The notes under the pieces were generated by a model. It did no database searches. It had not been told where the DNA came from and was given only the letters and a program-made list of their open reading frames with translations. A stretch of DNA of 64,000 nucleotides from Bifidobacterium breve (GTDB lineage Bacteria > Actinomycetota > Thermoleophilia > Solirubrobacterales > Solirubrobacteraceae). Both the position numbers and the translations under genes were made by a program. Each line of letters begins with the position of its first letter. The first letter of the stretch is position 1. The stretch is taken from contig CAMCUD010000013.1 in NCBI GenBank assembly GCA_945878865.1, positions 1 to 64,000 on the forward strand. The letters are read 5' to 3'. Below are positions 1 through 9,457 of the stretch, one piece after another.

Positions 1-182
1 CGCAGTACGACCAGCAGGGCCACCCGGTGGGCGATCCGCCCGTCGCGCCGACCGCACCGCCCGCGCCTCCGGCACCCGAGGCCCCGACAGTCGGCGCCCC
101 GACGCCGCCCTCGGCGTCGAGCGCGGACCGGCCCGATGACGCCCCGCCGCCCATGACGAGCGGCGACCCGCTCTTCGGCTAG
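1..182 (+). CDS. Partial CDS: C-terminal Pro/Ala-rich tail of an unknown protein
   Basis: The first complete codon starts at base 3 and the frame runs open to TAG at 180-182, so this is the 3' end of a gene that begins before the window. The 59 visible residues are a disordered-looking tail rich in Pro and Ala, ending in acidic and glycine residues (last residues GDPLFG). No catalytic motif is visible and I cannot name the family. It lies 37 bases upstream of dapA on the same strand. Confidence 0.6.
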   Translation, partial: QYDQQGHPVGDPPVAPTAPPAPPAPEAPTVGAPTPPSASSADRPDDAPPPMTSGDPLFG

Positions 183-204
183 ACGGTCCGCCGCCAAAGG
201 CTGC

Positions 205-210
205 GATACT
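205..210 (+). promoter_or_regulatory. Candidate -10 (GATACT) for a leaderless dapA transcript
   Basis: GATACT lies 9 bases before the dapA ATG, and no Shine-Dalgarno sequence intervenes. The same arrangement recurs before many genes in the window. No clear -35 is visible. Confidence 0.4.
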
Positions 211-219
211 CCGAGGCCG

Positions 220-1080
220 ATGTCCGGCCTCGGAGCACTCCTCACCGCCATCGTCACCCCGTTCGACGAGCAGCTGCGCGTCGACGAGGAGGCGTTCACG
301 TCCCTGCACCAGCACCTGTGCGAGCACGGCTCGGACGGGATCGTGGCCGTCGGCACGACCGGCGAGGCATCGACACTCGACGATGAGGAGCACCTCCGGG
401 TCATCGAGCTCGCCGTCCAGCACCGCCCTGCGGGCACCACGGTGATCGGCGGCACCGGGTCGAACGACACGCGCCACGCCTGTCACCTGACCGAGCGCGC
501 CACCGAGCTCGGCGTCGATGCCGTCCTCGTCGTGACGCCGTACTACAACCGGCCGAACCGGCGCGGGATCGTCCGGCACTACGAGGAGGTCGCCAAGGCG
601 ACCGACAAGCCGATCGTGCTCTACAACATCCCGCAGCGGACGGGCGTCGACATGCCGAACGACCTGCTCGCCGAGCTCGCGCAGATCGATGGCGTCTCGG
701 CGGTCAAGCAGGCCAACAACGACAATCTTGCGCTGATCGACGGCCTCGAGCTGTACGCCGGCAACGACGACATCCTTGGCCGCACGCTCGACCTCGGGGG
801 CGCCGGCGGCATCTGCGTTGCCAGTCACGTGGTCGGCGATCTCATGCAGGAGATGGTCGGTTCGCCCGAGCGTCGTGCCGAGATCGACGCGCAGATCGCC
901 CCGCTGCTCGACGCGCTGTCGGTCGCTCCCGCGTGCATCTCGACGAAGGCGGCGCTGCGTCTCCTTGGCCTGCTCACCAGCGGCGTGCGCCTGCCGATGG
1001 TCGACGCGTCCGAGGCGGAGATCGGGGTCATCCGCAAGGGGCTGCAGTCTGTCGGCCTGCTCGAGGGCGTCACGTCTTGA
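220..1080 (+). CDS. dapA: 4-hydroxy-tetrahydrodipicolinate synthase
   Basis: Condenses pyruvate with aspartate semialdehyde, the first committed step to diaminopimelate and lysine. The 286 residues match the usual TIM-barrel length. Visible family motifs are GTTGE at 45-49, the YYNRPNRRG segment at 108-116, catalytic Tyr135 in YNIPQRTG, and the Schiff-base lysine Lys163 in AVKQANND. The stop codon overlaps the TTG start of rnj (TTGA), so the two are probably translationally coupled. The later pathway genes dapF, dapD, dapC and dapE lie about 27 kb downstream. Confidence 0.95.
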   Translation: MSGLGALLTAIVTPFDEQLRVDEEAFTSLHQHLCEHGSDGIVAVGTTGEASTLDDEEHLRVIELAVQHRPAGTTVIGGTGSNDTRHACHLTERATELGVDAVLVVTPYYNRPNRRGIVRHYEEVAKATDKPIVLYNIPQRTGVDMPNDLLAELAQIDGVSAVKQANNDNLALIDGLELYAGNDDILGRTLDLGGAGGICVASHVVGDLMQEMVGSPERRAEIDAQIAPLLDALSVAPACISTKAALRLLGLLTSGVRLPMVDASEAEIGVIRKGLQSVGLLEGVTS

Positions 1081-2744
1081 GCGGCACGCTGCGCGTCCTG
1101 CCGCTCGGCGGCCTGGGCGAGATCGGGAAGAACATGACGGTCCTCGAGTACGAGGATCGGATGGTGCTCATCGACGCGGGGCTGCGGTTCCCGACGGCCG
1201 AGATGATGGGCATTGACCTCGTCCTGCCTGACTTCGCCTACATCCGTGACCGCGTGGAGGATCTCGACGCGATCGTCATCACGCACGGCCATGAGGACCA
1301 CCTCGGCGCGCTGCCGTTCGTCCTGCGGGAGCTGGGCGTCGCGCAGGCACCGCCGATCTACGGGCGGCCCCTGACCATGGCGATGGCGCGCAGCAAGCTC
1401 GACGAGCACCGCCTGAAGGACGTCGAGCTTGTCGACACCAAGCCCGGCCAGCCGTTCGAAGCCGGCCCGTTCGAGATCGAGCTCATCCACATGACGCACT
1501 CGATCCCGGATGCGGCGGCCGTCGCGGTGACCACGGAGCTCGGCACGGTCCTCATCACCGGCGACTACAAGTTCGACCAGACCCCGGTCGACGGCGGGCC
1601 CGCCGACATGGCCCGCCTCGCCGAACTCGGCCGGGACGGGCTGCTCCTGCTGTGCGGCGACTCGACGAACGCCGACCGCGAGGGCTGGGCGCTCTCCGAA
1701 GCGGTCGTCGGGCCGAAGCTCGAAGAGGTTTTCGCCCGCTGCGAGGGCCGGATCGTCGTGACGTGCTTTGCGTCGAACATCCACCGCGTGCAGCAGGTCG
1801 TCGATGCGGCTGCCGGCCTCGGGCGCAAGGTCGCGCTCATCGGCCGGTCGATGAAGAAGAACACGAACATCGGCAAGTCGCTCGGCCACATCGACATCCC
1901 TGAGGGCATCCTCGTCCAGCCGCGCGAGATCGACGACTGGCCCGACCACAAGCTCGTCGTCATCTCGACGGGCTCCCAGGGCGAGCCGCTGTCGGCGCTG
2001 CGGCGGATGGCCCACCGAGACCATCCGCAGGTCGAGCTGCGCCAGGGCGACACCGTCGTCTTCAGCGCCACGCCCATCCCGGGCAACGAGCGCGCGATCA
2101 ACGAGACGATCGATCGGCTGCACCAGATCGGCTGCGACGTGATCACCACCCGTGACGCCGCGATTCACGCCTCCGGCCACGGGTACGCCGAGGAGATCAA
2201 GCTCATGCTGAATCTCACGCAGCCCGAGTACGTCATGCCGTTCCACGGCGATCACAAGCGCATCCGCCTGCACGGTGAACTGGCCGAGGCCGTCGGCGTT
2301 CCGGAGGAGAACGTCTTCCGCGGCGAGAACGGTCTGCCACTGGAGATCGACGAGCACGGCGCCCGGTGGGGCGAGCCCGTGCAGTCGGGGATGATCTTCG
2401 TCGACGGGATGGACATCGGCGACGTCGCCGACGTCGCGCTGCGCGACAGGCGCATGCTGTCCTCCGACGGCATCTTCGTCGTCGTCGCGACGATCAGCGA
2501 GCAGGACGGCTCGTCGGTCGCCGACCCCGAGGTGATCCTGCGCGGCGTGTCGTTCCGCGAGGAGGCCGACGAGCTGCTCGACGACATTCGCGACGCCGTG
2601 GACGACTCACTCGAGCGAGCCGCCAAGGAGGAGATCCGCGAGATCGACCTCCTCCAGGAGATCCTGCACGACGACCTTGCGCAGTTCGTCTACGAGCGCA
2701 TCAAGCGGCGGCCGATGGTGCTGCCGGTCGTCGTCGAGGTCTAA
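1077..2744 (+). CDS. rnj: Ribonuclease J
   Basis: Metallo-beta-lactamase/beta-CASP ribonuclease with 5'-3' exonuclease and endonuclease activity in mRNA turnover and rRNA maturation. I place the start at TTG 1077, which overlaps the dapA stop and gives 555 residues, the normal family length; a further upstream start would lie inside dapA. The zinc motif HGHEDH is at 70-75, followed by His141, TGDYKFD near 161-167, GDSTNADREG, STGSQGEP of the beta-CASP domain, ASGHG, and PFHGDHKR. RNase Y is encoded 15 kb downstream, so the organism has both enzymes. Confidence 0.95.
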   Translation: MSGTLRVLPLGGLGEIGKNMTVLEYEDRMVLIDAGLRFPTAEMMGIDLVLPDFAYIRDRVEDLDAIVITHGHEDHLGALPFVLRELGVAQAPPIYGRPLTMAMARSKLDEHRLKDVELVDTKPGQPFEAGPFEIELIHMTHSIPDAAAVAVTTELGTVLITGDYKFDQTPVDGGPADMARLAELGRDGLLLLCGDSTNADREGWALSEAVVGPKLEEVFARCEGRIVVTCFASNIHRVQQVVDAAAGLGRKVALIGRSMKKNTNIGKSLGHIDIPEGILVQPREIDDWPDHKLVVISTGSQGEPLSALRRMAHRDHPQVELRQGDTVVFSATPIPGNERAINETIDRLHQIGCDVITTRDAAIHASGHGYAEEIKLMLNLTQPEYVMPFHGDHKRIRLHGELAEAVGVPEENVFRGENGLPLEIDEHGARWGEPVQSGMIFVDGMDIGDVADVALRDRRMLSSDGIFVVVATISEQDGSSVADPEVILRGVSFREEADELLDDIRDAVDDSLERAAKEEIREIDLLQEILHDDLAQFVYERIKRRPMVLPVVVEV

Positions 2745-2747
2745 CGC

Positions 2748-4307
2748 GTGGCGGCCTTCGCGCCGCTGAAGCTGCGGACCTTCCGGGTCCTGTGGGCCGC
2801 CGCACTCGTCTCGGCGATCGGGACGTGGATGCAGAACATCGCGGCGGCGTGGGAGATGACGTCGCTGACGTCGTCCTCGGCGCTCGTCGCCCTTGTCCAG
2901 TCGGCCACGACGCTGCCGGTGGTGCTCGTCGCGCTGCCCGGCGGCGCGCTGGCGGACATCGTCGACCGGCGCAAGCTGCTCGTCGCCGTCCAGGCGTGGG
3001 TGCTCGTCGCCGCGACGGTCATCAGCGCGCTGGCGTTCGCCGGCCAGATGACGCCGGGGCTGCTGCTCGGCCTGACGTTCCTGCTCGGGCTCGGCCTCGC
3101 GCTGTGGATGCCCGCGTGGCAGGCGGTCACGCCCGAGCTCGTGCCCAGGGCGCAGCTGCCGCAGGCCGTCGTCCTGTCGGGCATGTCGCTGAACGTCGCC
3201 CGCGCGGTGGGCCCGGCGATCGGCGGTGTCGTGCTGGCGGCCAGCAGCTCGGGCGTGGTCTTCGCCTGCAACGCGCTGTCGTGCGTCGTCGCGGTTGTCG
3301 CGTTCGCCCGCTGGCGCCGCACGCCCGAGGCGCAAGCCGTGGAGAACGTGCCGCCGGAGCGCCTGCGCGAGGCGATGCGCGCGGGCAGCCGGTTCGTCGC
3401 GCACTCGCCGGAGATGTGGTGGGTGATGGGCCGGATCACCGCGTTCGTGCTCGCGGCGTCCGCGCTGTGGGCCCTGCTGCCCGTCGTCGCCCGGCACGAG
3501 CTCGACCTCGGCGCCAGCGGGTACGGGCTGCTGCTCGGCTGCATCGGCGCCGGAGCGGTCGCGTCGGTCCCGCTTCAGGCCAAGCTGCGCGCGGCGCTGG
3601 GCCCCGACCGGCTCGCGGTCGTTGCTGCGCTGGCGTTCACCCTGGCGACGGTGGTCCTCGCGCTCGCGCCCAGCGTGCCGCTCGTGTGCGCCGCGCTGGC
3701 GATCGGCGGCGGGGGATGGACGGCGACGATCGGCGTGCTCAACACCGCCGCGCAGCAGGCCGTGCCCGCGTGGGTGCGCGCCCGCGCGCTGGCGATCTAT
3801 CTGCTCGCGCTCCAGGGGAGCCTGGCGTTCGGCAGCGCGGGGTGGGGGTTCATCGCCCAGCCCGCTGGTGACCGCGAGGCGCTGCTCGCCGCCGCCGGCG
3901 CGCTGGTCGCGGGCCTCATCCTCATCCGGGCACTGCCCGTGGGTGGCATCGACGCCGATCGCGCGCCGTGGGAGGCGTGGCCGGATCCCGACGTCGACGG
4001 CGAGGTCGATCCGCAGGCGGGCCCGGCGCTCGTCGTCATCGAGTACCGCGTCCCGCCGTCCGACGAGGAAGCGTTCCGCGCGGCGATGGGCCCGATCGAG
4101 CACTTCCGCCGCCGCACGGGCGCCGACCGCTGGCAGATCTGGACCGATCCCGCCGACCCGGGGCGCTGGGTGGAGACCTACGAGACGCGGACCTGGGCCG
4201 AGCATCTGCGCCAGCATCAGCGGCCGACCCTCGCCGACCAGGAGATCGAGCGTGCCGTGGCGGACTACCGGACGTCGCGCCCGGCCGTGCACCTCGTCGC
4301 GCCCTAG
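2748..4307 (+). CDS. MFS transporter (MFS_3/EntS-like) with C-terminal ABM-like domain
   Basis: A 519-residue GTG-start protein 3 bases after rnj. The first about 400 residues form some 12 hydrophobic segments. The start LRTFRVLWAAALVSAIGTWM is typical of the EntS-like MFS_3 branch, as is GGALADIVDRRK between the second and third helices. From about residue 425 it becomes a soluble domain resembling the antibiotic biosynthesis monooxygenase (dimeric alpha/beta barrel) fold, an arrangement found in this branch. Substrate unknown; export of a small molecule or siderophore is an inference. Its 3' end overlaps the histidine kinase gene by 4 bases, convergently. Confidence 0.85.
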   Translation: MAAFAPLKLRTFRVLWAAALVSAIGTWMQNIAAAWEMTSLTSSSALVALVQSATTLPVVLVALPGGALADIVDRRKLLVAVQAWVLVAATVISALAFAGQMTPGLLLGLTFLLGLGLALWMPAWQAVTPELVPRAQLPQAVVLSGMSLNVARAVGPAIGGVVLAASSSGVVFACNALSCVVAVVAFARWRRTPEAQAVENVPPERLREAMRAGSRFVAHSPEMWWVMGRITAFVLAASALWALLPVVARHELDLGASGYGLLLGCIGAGAVASVPLQAKLRAALGPDRLAVVAALAFTLATVVLALAPSVPLVCAALAIGGGGWTATIGVLNTAAQQAVPAWVRARALAIYLLALQGSLAFGSAGWGFIAQPAGDREALLAAAGALVAGLILIRALPVGGIDADRAPWEAWPDPDVDGEVDPQAGPALVVIEYRVPPSDEEAFRAAMGPIEHFRRRTGADRWQIWTDPADPGRWVETYETRTWAEHLRQHQRPTLADQEIERAVADYRTSRPAVHLVAP

Positions 4308-5755
4308 GCCATCGACGAGGCGGGAAGCGTCACGACGAACCGCGTGCCATGCGCGGGCCCGTCGCCGTTCATCGTCGGCGACTGGACGCTGACCTTCCCG
4401 CCGTGCGACTCCGCGACCGCGCGGACGATCGCCAGCCCGAGGCCTGACGACTTGCCGCCACGATCGCCGCCACCACGGACGAAGCGCTCGAAGACGCGAT
4501 CGCGCAGATCGGCCGGGATACCCGGCCCGTCATCCTCGACGATGACCGTCACCACGCCGTCCTCGCCGCGCACGGCCGCGTGGACGTGTGTGCCCGCCGG
4601 CGTGTGGGTGACGGCGTTCTGCATGAGGTTCAGGACGAGGCGGTGGAGCTCGTCGCGTGAGCCGTCCACGACGGCCGGCTCGGCGTCGACCTCGAGCTCG
4701 TGGTCGAGGGCGACCGGGCCGAGCTCGGACGCGGCCTCGACGACGACGCGCGCGATGTCCGTGGGCTCGTGCGGCGCTTCGCGCGCGGCGTCAGCGCGCG
4801 CGAGCAGGAGCAGGTCGGCCACCAGCCTGCGCATGCGCTGCGAGGAGCGCAGCGCGGATTCGGCCGCCTCCCGGCGCTCACCGTCGAGCGTCTCGGAGAG
4901 AAGCTCGAGGTTCGCGAGCACGCTGGTCAGCGGCGTGCGCAGCTCGTGCGACGCGTCGGCAACGAACTCGCGCTGGCGCTTGAGCGCGGCGACGGTCTCG
5001 TTCCGCGACGCGTCAAGGGCGTGGAGCATGTCCTCCAGCGTGCGGGCGAGCTCGGCCACCTCGTCGTCAGCCTCAGGGATCGGGACGCGCAGGGCGGCGT
5101 CCCGCGTGCGTTCGATCTCCCGAGCCGTCCGCGTGAGTCCGGCGACCGGCTCCATGGCGCGCCGCGCCGTCATGAGCCCTGCGGCCAGCGCGAGGCCGGC
5201 GCCGGTGAGGACGCCGCCGAGGAGGAAGAGCTTGACGCGGTTGATCGTGTCGTCGACCTCGGCCAGCGGGCGGCCGTACTGCACGAGGATCGCACCACCC
5301 ACGAGCGGGGCGGGCAGCTCCACCCGACGCGTCTCGATGAGGTAGCCGCCCTCCTCGACGGTTCGCGTCCGGGGGATGCCGAGGTCGGGAGCGCGGACGC
5401 TCGCCTTCAGTTCCCGGCCGTCCTCGGTCAGCACGCGCACGAACCCGTTCGGTGACTGTGCGTACGTGTCGAGGTTGATGCCGATGCCGCGGTAGCTCAG
5501 CGCCCCGGTGTACGGATCCTGGTTGAACTCGGGCTGGGCGTTCTCAGCCAGGCGGTCCGCCGCGTCGCGCACCTGCCGGTTGAAGTCGTCGCGGATCCGC
5601 TGCGTCGTCAGCGTGCCGACGGCGATCGCAAATCCGCAGAGGATCACGAACGTGAGCAGGGCGGAGCCGCCGGCCAGACGCCAGCGGATCGGCCAGCGCC
5701 TAGGCGCGAAGAACGTAGCCCGCGCCGCGGATCGTGTGGAGGAGTCGCGGCTCAC
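4304..5755 (-). CDS. Sensor histidine kinase (HAMP, HisKA, HATPase_c)
   Basis: A 483-residue membrane histidine kinase. Transmembrane helix 1 is near 27-50, the extracytoplasmic sensor spans about 51-172, helix 2 is near 175-195, then HAMP. The phosphoacceptor is His270 in ADASHELRTPLTS; the ATPase domain shows LNLMQNAVTHTP (N box), EDDGPGIP and SSGLGLAIV. The GTG start at 5755 gives a 56-base overlap with the response-regulator gene. No ATG or GTG lies nearer the regulator stop without removing helix 1, so I keep it. It is co-transcribed with the regulator and a cupin. The stimulus cannot be read from sequence. Confidence 0.93.
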   Translation of the reverse strand: MSRDSSTRSAARATFFAPRRWPIRWRLAGGSALLTFVILCGFAIAVGTLTTQRIRDDFNRQVRDAADRLAENAQPEFNQDPYTGALSYRGIGINLDTYAQSPNGFVRVLTEDGRELKASVRAPDLGIPRTRTVEEGGYLIETRRVELPAPLVGGAILVQYGRPLAEVDDTINRVKLFLLGGVLTGAGLALAAGLMTARRAMEPVAGLTRTAREIERTRDAALRVPIPEADDEVAELARTLEDMLHALDASRNETVAALKRQREFVADASHELRTPLTSVLANLELLSETLDGERREAAESALRSSQRMRRLVADLLLLARADAAREAPHEPTDIARVVVEAASELGPVALDHELEVDAEPAVVDGSRDELHRLVLNLMQNAVTHTPAGTHVHAAVRGEDGVVTVIVEDDGPGIPADLRDRVFERFVRGGGDRGGKSSGLGLAIVRAVAESHGGKVSVQSPTMNGDGPAHGTRFVVTLPASSMA

Positions 5756-6380
5756 CTTCGGCTTCCAGCTTGCGTCGCAGGTTCGAGACGAACACCTCGA
5801 TGGTGTTCGTCGTGGCGAACGGGTCGTAGCCCCAGACCTCTTCGAGCAGGCGCTGCCGGGGCACGACGATCCGCTCGTTGCGCATGAGGTACTCGAGCAG
5901 CTCGAACTCGCGCTGCGTCAGCTCGATGTCGCGCTCGCCGCGCTTGACCTCGTGCGTGTCGGGGTTCAGGGAGAGGTCCGCCACCACGAGCGACGCGCTT
6001 CCGCGCGGCGGCCGGCGGCGCAGGAGGGCGCGCATCCGGGCGAGCAGCTCCTGGCGCTCGAACGGCTTGACGAGGTAGTCGTCGGCGCCGGCGTCGAGGC
6101 CCTCCACGCGTTGCTCAACGCCGTCGCGGGCGGTGAGCATGAGGATCGGCACGTCGCCCTTCTCGCGCAGCGCACGCGCCACGTCGATCCCGTCGACACG
6201 CGGGAGGCCGAGGTCGAGCACGACGAGATCGGGGGAGAAGGCGTCGGCGTCGGCCAGCGCCGCCTCGCCGTCCAGGCTGGCACGGACCTCGTAGCCCTCC
6301 AGGCGCAGGGAGCGCTGGAGAACCTGGACGATCTCTTCGTCGTCCTCGACGACGAGCACGCGGGCAGGGCGTTCGCTCAT
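5700..6380 (-). CDS. OmpR-family response regulator
   Basis: A 226-residue DNA-binding response regulator. The receiver domain has the acidic pair VEDDEE at 11-16, phosphoacceptor Asp56 in VVLDLGLP, Thr83 and Lys105 (LVKPF). The C-terminal winged helix (about 125-226) has the family segment TQREFELLEYLMRN and ends in IRGAGYVLRA. It lies two bases downstream of the cupin gene and overlaps the kinase gene, so the three form one minus-strand operon. Targets are unknown; the linked cupin or the neighbouring MFS gene are reasonable guesses. Confidence 0.95.
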   Translation of the reverse strand: MSERPARVLVVEDDEEIVQVLQRSLRLEGYEVRASLDGEAALADADAFSPDLVVLDLGLPRVDGIDVARALREKGDVPILMLTARDGVEQRVEGLDAGADDYLVKPFERQELLARMRALLRRRPPRGSASLVVADLSLNPDTHEVKRGERDIELTQREFELLEYLMRNERIVVPRQRLLEEVWGYDPFATTNTIEVFVSNLRRKLEAEGEPRLLHTIRGAGYVLRA

Positions 6381-6382
6381 GC

Positions 6383-6874
6383 CTAGATGCTAGATGGCGG
6401 GGACGGCGGCTCGATGCCGTCCCAGTAGTCCACGGCGTCCTCGGTCCGCCAGAACCACTTGTGGACGTCGCCGTCGGGGTGCCGATCGGCCGCGCAGACC
6501 TTGCCCTCATCGGGGTACAGGACGATGTCGGGCTCGCCGTTCGTCGAGATCGCGAGGAACCGCACCGGCGCGTCGGTGTCGTTGACGATCTGGTGGCCGC
6601 CATCCACGCCGGGCGGAAAGACGACCGTCTCGCCGGCCGCAAGCCGCCGCCAGCCGTCCGCGCCGCGCAGGGCCGGCGTCCCGACGAGGATGACGAGCAG
6701 CTCCTCTTCGGTGAGGTGCAGGTGGTACGGATAGGCGGCCTGGCCGGGAGGCAACTCCCACAGGCTCGCGCCGAGGCGGCGGGCGCCGGCCTGCCGGCCG
6801 ATGCGGGCGCGGCGGGCGGCGAACCCGGGCGCGTCGCGGTCGTCGTCGAAGACGGGGTCGTAGACGTTGGCCAT
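6383..6874 (-). CDS. Cupin-domain protein upstream of a two-component pair
   Basis: A 163-residue single-domain cupin. The metal-site pattern is His51-x-His53 with Glu57 in YHLHLTEEE, and His94 in DGGHQ of the second cupin motif. ATG 6874 is chosen because the domain begins soon after it; the same frame stays open for two more kilobases only because it is antisense to ftsK. It is the first gene of a minus-strand operon with a response regulator and histidine kinase. Function unknown: a small-molecule-binding accessory to the signalling system, or a sugar or acid isomerase. Confidence 0.85.
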   Translation of the reverse strand: MANVYDPVFDDDRDAPGFAARRARIGRQAGARRLGASLWELPPGQAAYPYHLHLTEEELLVILVGTPALRGADGWRRLAAGETVVFPPGVDGGHQIVNDTDAPVRFLAISTNGEPDIVLYPDEGKVCAADRHPDGDVHKWFWRTEDAVDYWDGIEPPSPPSSI

Positions 6875-6940
6875 GCGTCGTGGTCTATCGCATCGGGGGA
6901 AGGGTTCCGGCCGCCCCCGGCGAATCGACGCTTGAAGTCC

Positions 6941-9445
6941 ATGGCAGCCCGTCGTCAGCCCGCCCGTCGCCGCGCCCGCGCGCGGCGCTCCTCGCCGAGT
7001 CCCGTCCGGCTGCCCGCGCTCGAGCAGCGTCAGCTGGATCTCATCGGCCTGGGACTCGTCGCCCTGGGCGTGCTCCTGGCGTTCCCGCTGTACCTGGGGT
7101 GGGACGGCGGCGTCGTGGGGGAAGGCGTCATCGACGGCCTGCGGACCCTCGTTGGCGAGCTGGCCTACGTCGTCCCGATCTTCGTCGTCGCGACCGGCGC
7201 GGTGCTCGTGCTGCGACCGGTGCTGCCGACGATCCGGCCGTTTCGCGCGGGCGCGATCTGCCTCGCGCTGGCGCTCGCCCTGGCGTTCGCCGCGGGCACC
7301 CTCGGGCTCGGCCCGGGCGATCACGACGGCTGGTGGAACGCCGACGAGTACCGCCAGGCCGGCGGGCTCCTCGGCGAGAGCCTGCTGTGGGTGACCTCGC
7401 ACGGCGTCGGCATGGCCGGCGCCCACGTCATCGCCGTCTTTCTCCTGCTCGCCGGGATCCTGCTGCTCACCGGCGCGTCGGTCGCCGGCGTGGTCCGCGC
7501 GACCTCGTCCTCCGTGGCGGACACCACCCGCGTCGTCCGATCCGCCGTGCCGACCCGCCCGGCCCGCGCCCGTGACGACGAGCCGACGTTCGTTCCGCCC
7601 GAACCCGCGGACGAAGAGCCCGTCGTGCGCAAGAAGAAGAAGCGCACGGACGCCTCGACCCTCGACGGCGCCCGCCGCTTCCCCGATCTCTTCGGCGACA
7701 CCGACACCGAGGCGCCCGACGCGGAGGCCGACGACGTGTTCGAACCGGTGCCCGAGCCCGACGAGCCCGAGGATGAGCCGCAGCTGGAGCTGCCCGTCGC
7801 CGCGGAGCCGGAGTTCGACGAGGCCGAAGACGACGAGGAAGAGGACGACGCGCCCGAGCCCGGCGTCATGAAGATCGACGAGGCCGACCTCACGCCGCAG
7901 GGCCGCCTGCGGGCCTCGGTCACCGATTCCCCGGACTTCCAGTGGAAGGTCCCGCGCGCGCGGATGCTCACGCGCTCGACGAAGGACCAGACGCGACCCG
8001 ACACCGCCGGCCAGGCGCAGACCGCGCACGCGCTCATCGAGGCGCTCGCGCACTTCAAGATTGACGCCAAGCTCATCGGCACCGTCGCCGGCCCGCACAT
8101 CACGCGCTACGAACTGCGCCTGGCGCCCGGCGTGAAGATGAGCAAGATCAGCCAGCTCAAGGACGATCTCGCCTACGCGCTGGCCGCCGTCGACATCCGC
8201 ATCCTCGCGCCGATCCCCGGCAAGACCGCCGTCGGGGTCGAGGTCCCGAACGTCAACCGCCGCATGGTCCACCTCGGCGACGTCTTCCAGGACGCGCCCG
8301 AGGGCTGGTCGCCGCTGACCGTCTGGCTGGGCAAGGACGTCGCCGGCAAGGCGATCGGCGCCGATCTGGCGAAGATGCCGCACCTGCTCGTCGCGGGCAC
8401 CACCGGCGCGGGCAAGTCGGGCTGCATCAACGCGATGCTCTCGAGCATCCTCCTGCGCGCCACGCCGCAGGAGCTCAAGATGGTGCTCGTCGACCCCAAG
8501 CAGGTCGAGCTCAACCACTACGAGTCCATCCCGCACCTGCTCACGCCGGTCATCACGAACCCGCGCAAGGCCGCCAACGCGCTGCAGAACCTCGTCCGCG
8601 AGATGGAGCAGCGCTACTCGATCATGTCGCTGGCGCGCACGCGCAACCTCAACGAGCTCAACCGCGTCCGCGAGGGCCGCGGGGAGGCGCCGCTCCCGTA
8701 CATCCTGTGCGTCATCGACGAGCTCGCCGACCTCATGATGGTGGCGCCCGCCGACGTCGAGGACTCGATCATCCGCCTGGCCCAGAAGGCGCGCGCCGTC
8801 GGCATCCACCTCGTGCTCGCCACGCAGTCCCCGCGGGTCGACGTCATCACGGGCATGATCAAGGCGAACGTGCCGAGCCGCATCGCCTTCGCGGTCTCGT
8901 CGCAGACCGATTCGCGCGTCATCCTCGACCAGAACGGCGCCGAGTCGCTGCTCGGACAGGGCGACATGCTCTTCGCCCCGGTCGGCTCCTCACGCCTGCA
9001 GCGCATCCAGGGTGCGTACATCGACGAGGCGCAGATCGAGCAGATCACGTCGTTCTGGCGCGAGCAGGGCGAACCCGAGCTGCGCGAGGAGCTGCTCGAC
9101 GAGGTCGAGGAGGAGACGTCGGCCGACGGCGGCGGCTCCGGCGCAGAGGATGAGCTCAGCCCCGACGAGGATCCGATGCTCGAAGACGCGATCCGGCTGG
9201 TCGTGGAGATGGGAACGGCGTCGACGTCGATGCTTCAGCGCCGCCTGCGCCTCGGCTACACGCGCGCCGGCCGGCTGATCGACATGCTCGAACGGCGCGG
9301 TGTCATCAGCGGGTATGAGGGCTCCAAACCGCGCCAGGTGCTGGTCGGCGAGGGCGATCTCGAGCGCTTCCTGCACAGCCTCCGCGAGCGCGAAGGTGGG
9401 GGCGCTGCAGCCGAGCACCCGGAACCCGAGCCCGTGGCCGAGTAG
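6941..9445 (+). CDS. ftsK: FtsK/SpoIIIE DNA translocase
   Basis: An 834-residue septal DNA pump that clears chromosome ends from the closing septum. After a basic N-terminus, four transmembrane helices lie between about residues 33 and 185. An acidic linker (about 205-310) leads to the motor: Walker A GTTGAGKS near 485-492 and Walker [12 protein letters not shown] near 590. The C-terminal gamma winged helix (about 745-806), which in the family reads KOPS-type polarity sequences, is intact. ATG 6941 is the first start that keeps the domain order. It is divergent from the cupin operon and followed at once by the RodZ-like gene and cinA. Confidence 0.95.
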   Translation: MAARRQPARRRARARRSSPSPVRLPALEQRQLDLIGLGLVALGVLLAFPLYLGWDGGVVGEGVIDGLRTLVGELAYVVPIFVVATGAVLVLRPVLPTIRPFRAGAICLALALALAFAAGTLGLGPGDHDGWWNADEYRQAGGLLGESLLWVTSHGVGMAGAHVIAVFLLLAGILLLTGASVAGVVRATSSSVADTTRVVRSAVPTRPARARDDEPTFVPPEPADEEPVVRKKKKRTDASTLDGARRFPDLFGDTDTEAPDAEADDVFEPVPEPDEPEDEPQLELPVAAEPEFDEAEDDEEEDDAPEPGVMKIDEADLTPQGRLRASVTDSPDFQWKVPRARMLTRSTKDQTRPDTAGQAQTAHALIEALAHFKIDAKLIGTVAGPHITRYELRLAPGVKMSKISQLKDDLAYALAAVDIRILAPIPGKTAVGVEVPNVNRRMVHLGDVFQDAPEGWSPLTVWLGKDVAGKAIGADLAKMPHLLVAGTTGAGKSGCINAMLSSILLRATPQELKMVLVDPKQVELNHYESIPHLLTPVITNPRKAANALQNLVREMEQRYSIMSLARTRNLNELNRVREGRGEAPLPYILCVIDELADLMMVAPADVEDSIIRLAQKARAVGIHLVLATQSPRVDVITGMIKANVPSRIAFAVSSQTDSRVILDQNGAESLLGQGDMLFAPVGSSRLQRIQGAYIDEAQIEQITSFWREQGEPELREELLDEVEEETSADGGGSGAEDELSPDEDPMLEDAIRLVVEMGTASTSMLQRRLRLGYTRAGRLIDMLERRGVISGYEGSKPRQVLVGEGDLERFLHSLREREGGGAAAEHPEPEPVAE

Positions 9446-9448
9446 CCT
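9443..9448 (+). promoter_or_regulatory. Candidate -10 (TAGCCT) before the RodZ-like gene
   Basis: TAGCCT overlaps the ftsK stop codon (TAG, 9443-9445) and ends 9 bases before the downstream ATG. It matches the recurrent TANNNT pattern in this window. The spacing is at the long end for a leaderless start. Confidence 0.3.
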
Positions 9449-9457
9449 TCCCGCCGC

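Noticed and set aside
825-2357. A 510-residue open frame antisense to rnj
   Set aside because: Its composition (Arg/Asp/Leu repeats, no domains) is a by-product of high GC; rnj on the other strand is certain.
2607-4292. A 561-residue frame antisense to the MFS gene
   Set aside because: Arg/Gln/Asp-rich shadow with no domain.
6383-8809. An 808-residue minus-strand open frame covering the cupin
   Set aside because: Only the last 163 residues look like a protein; the rest is antisense to ftsK.
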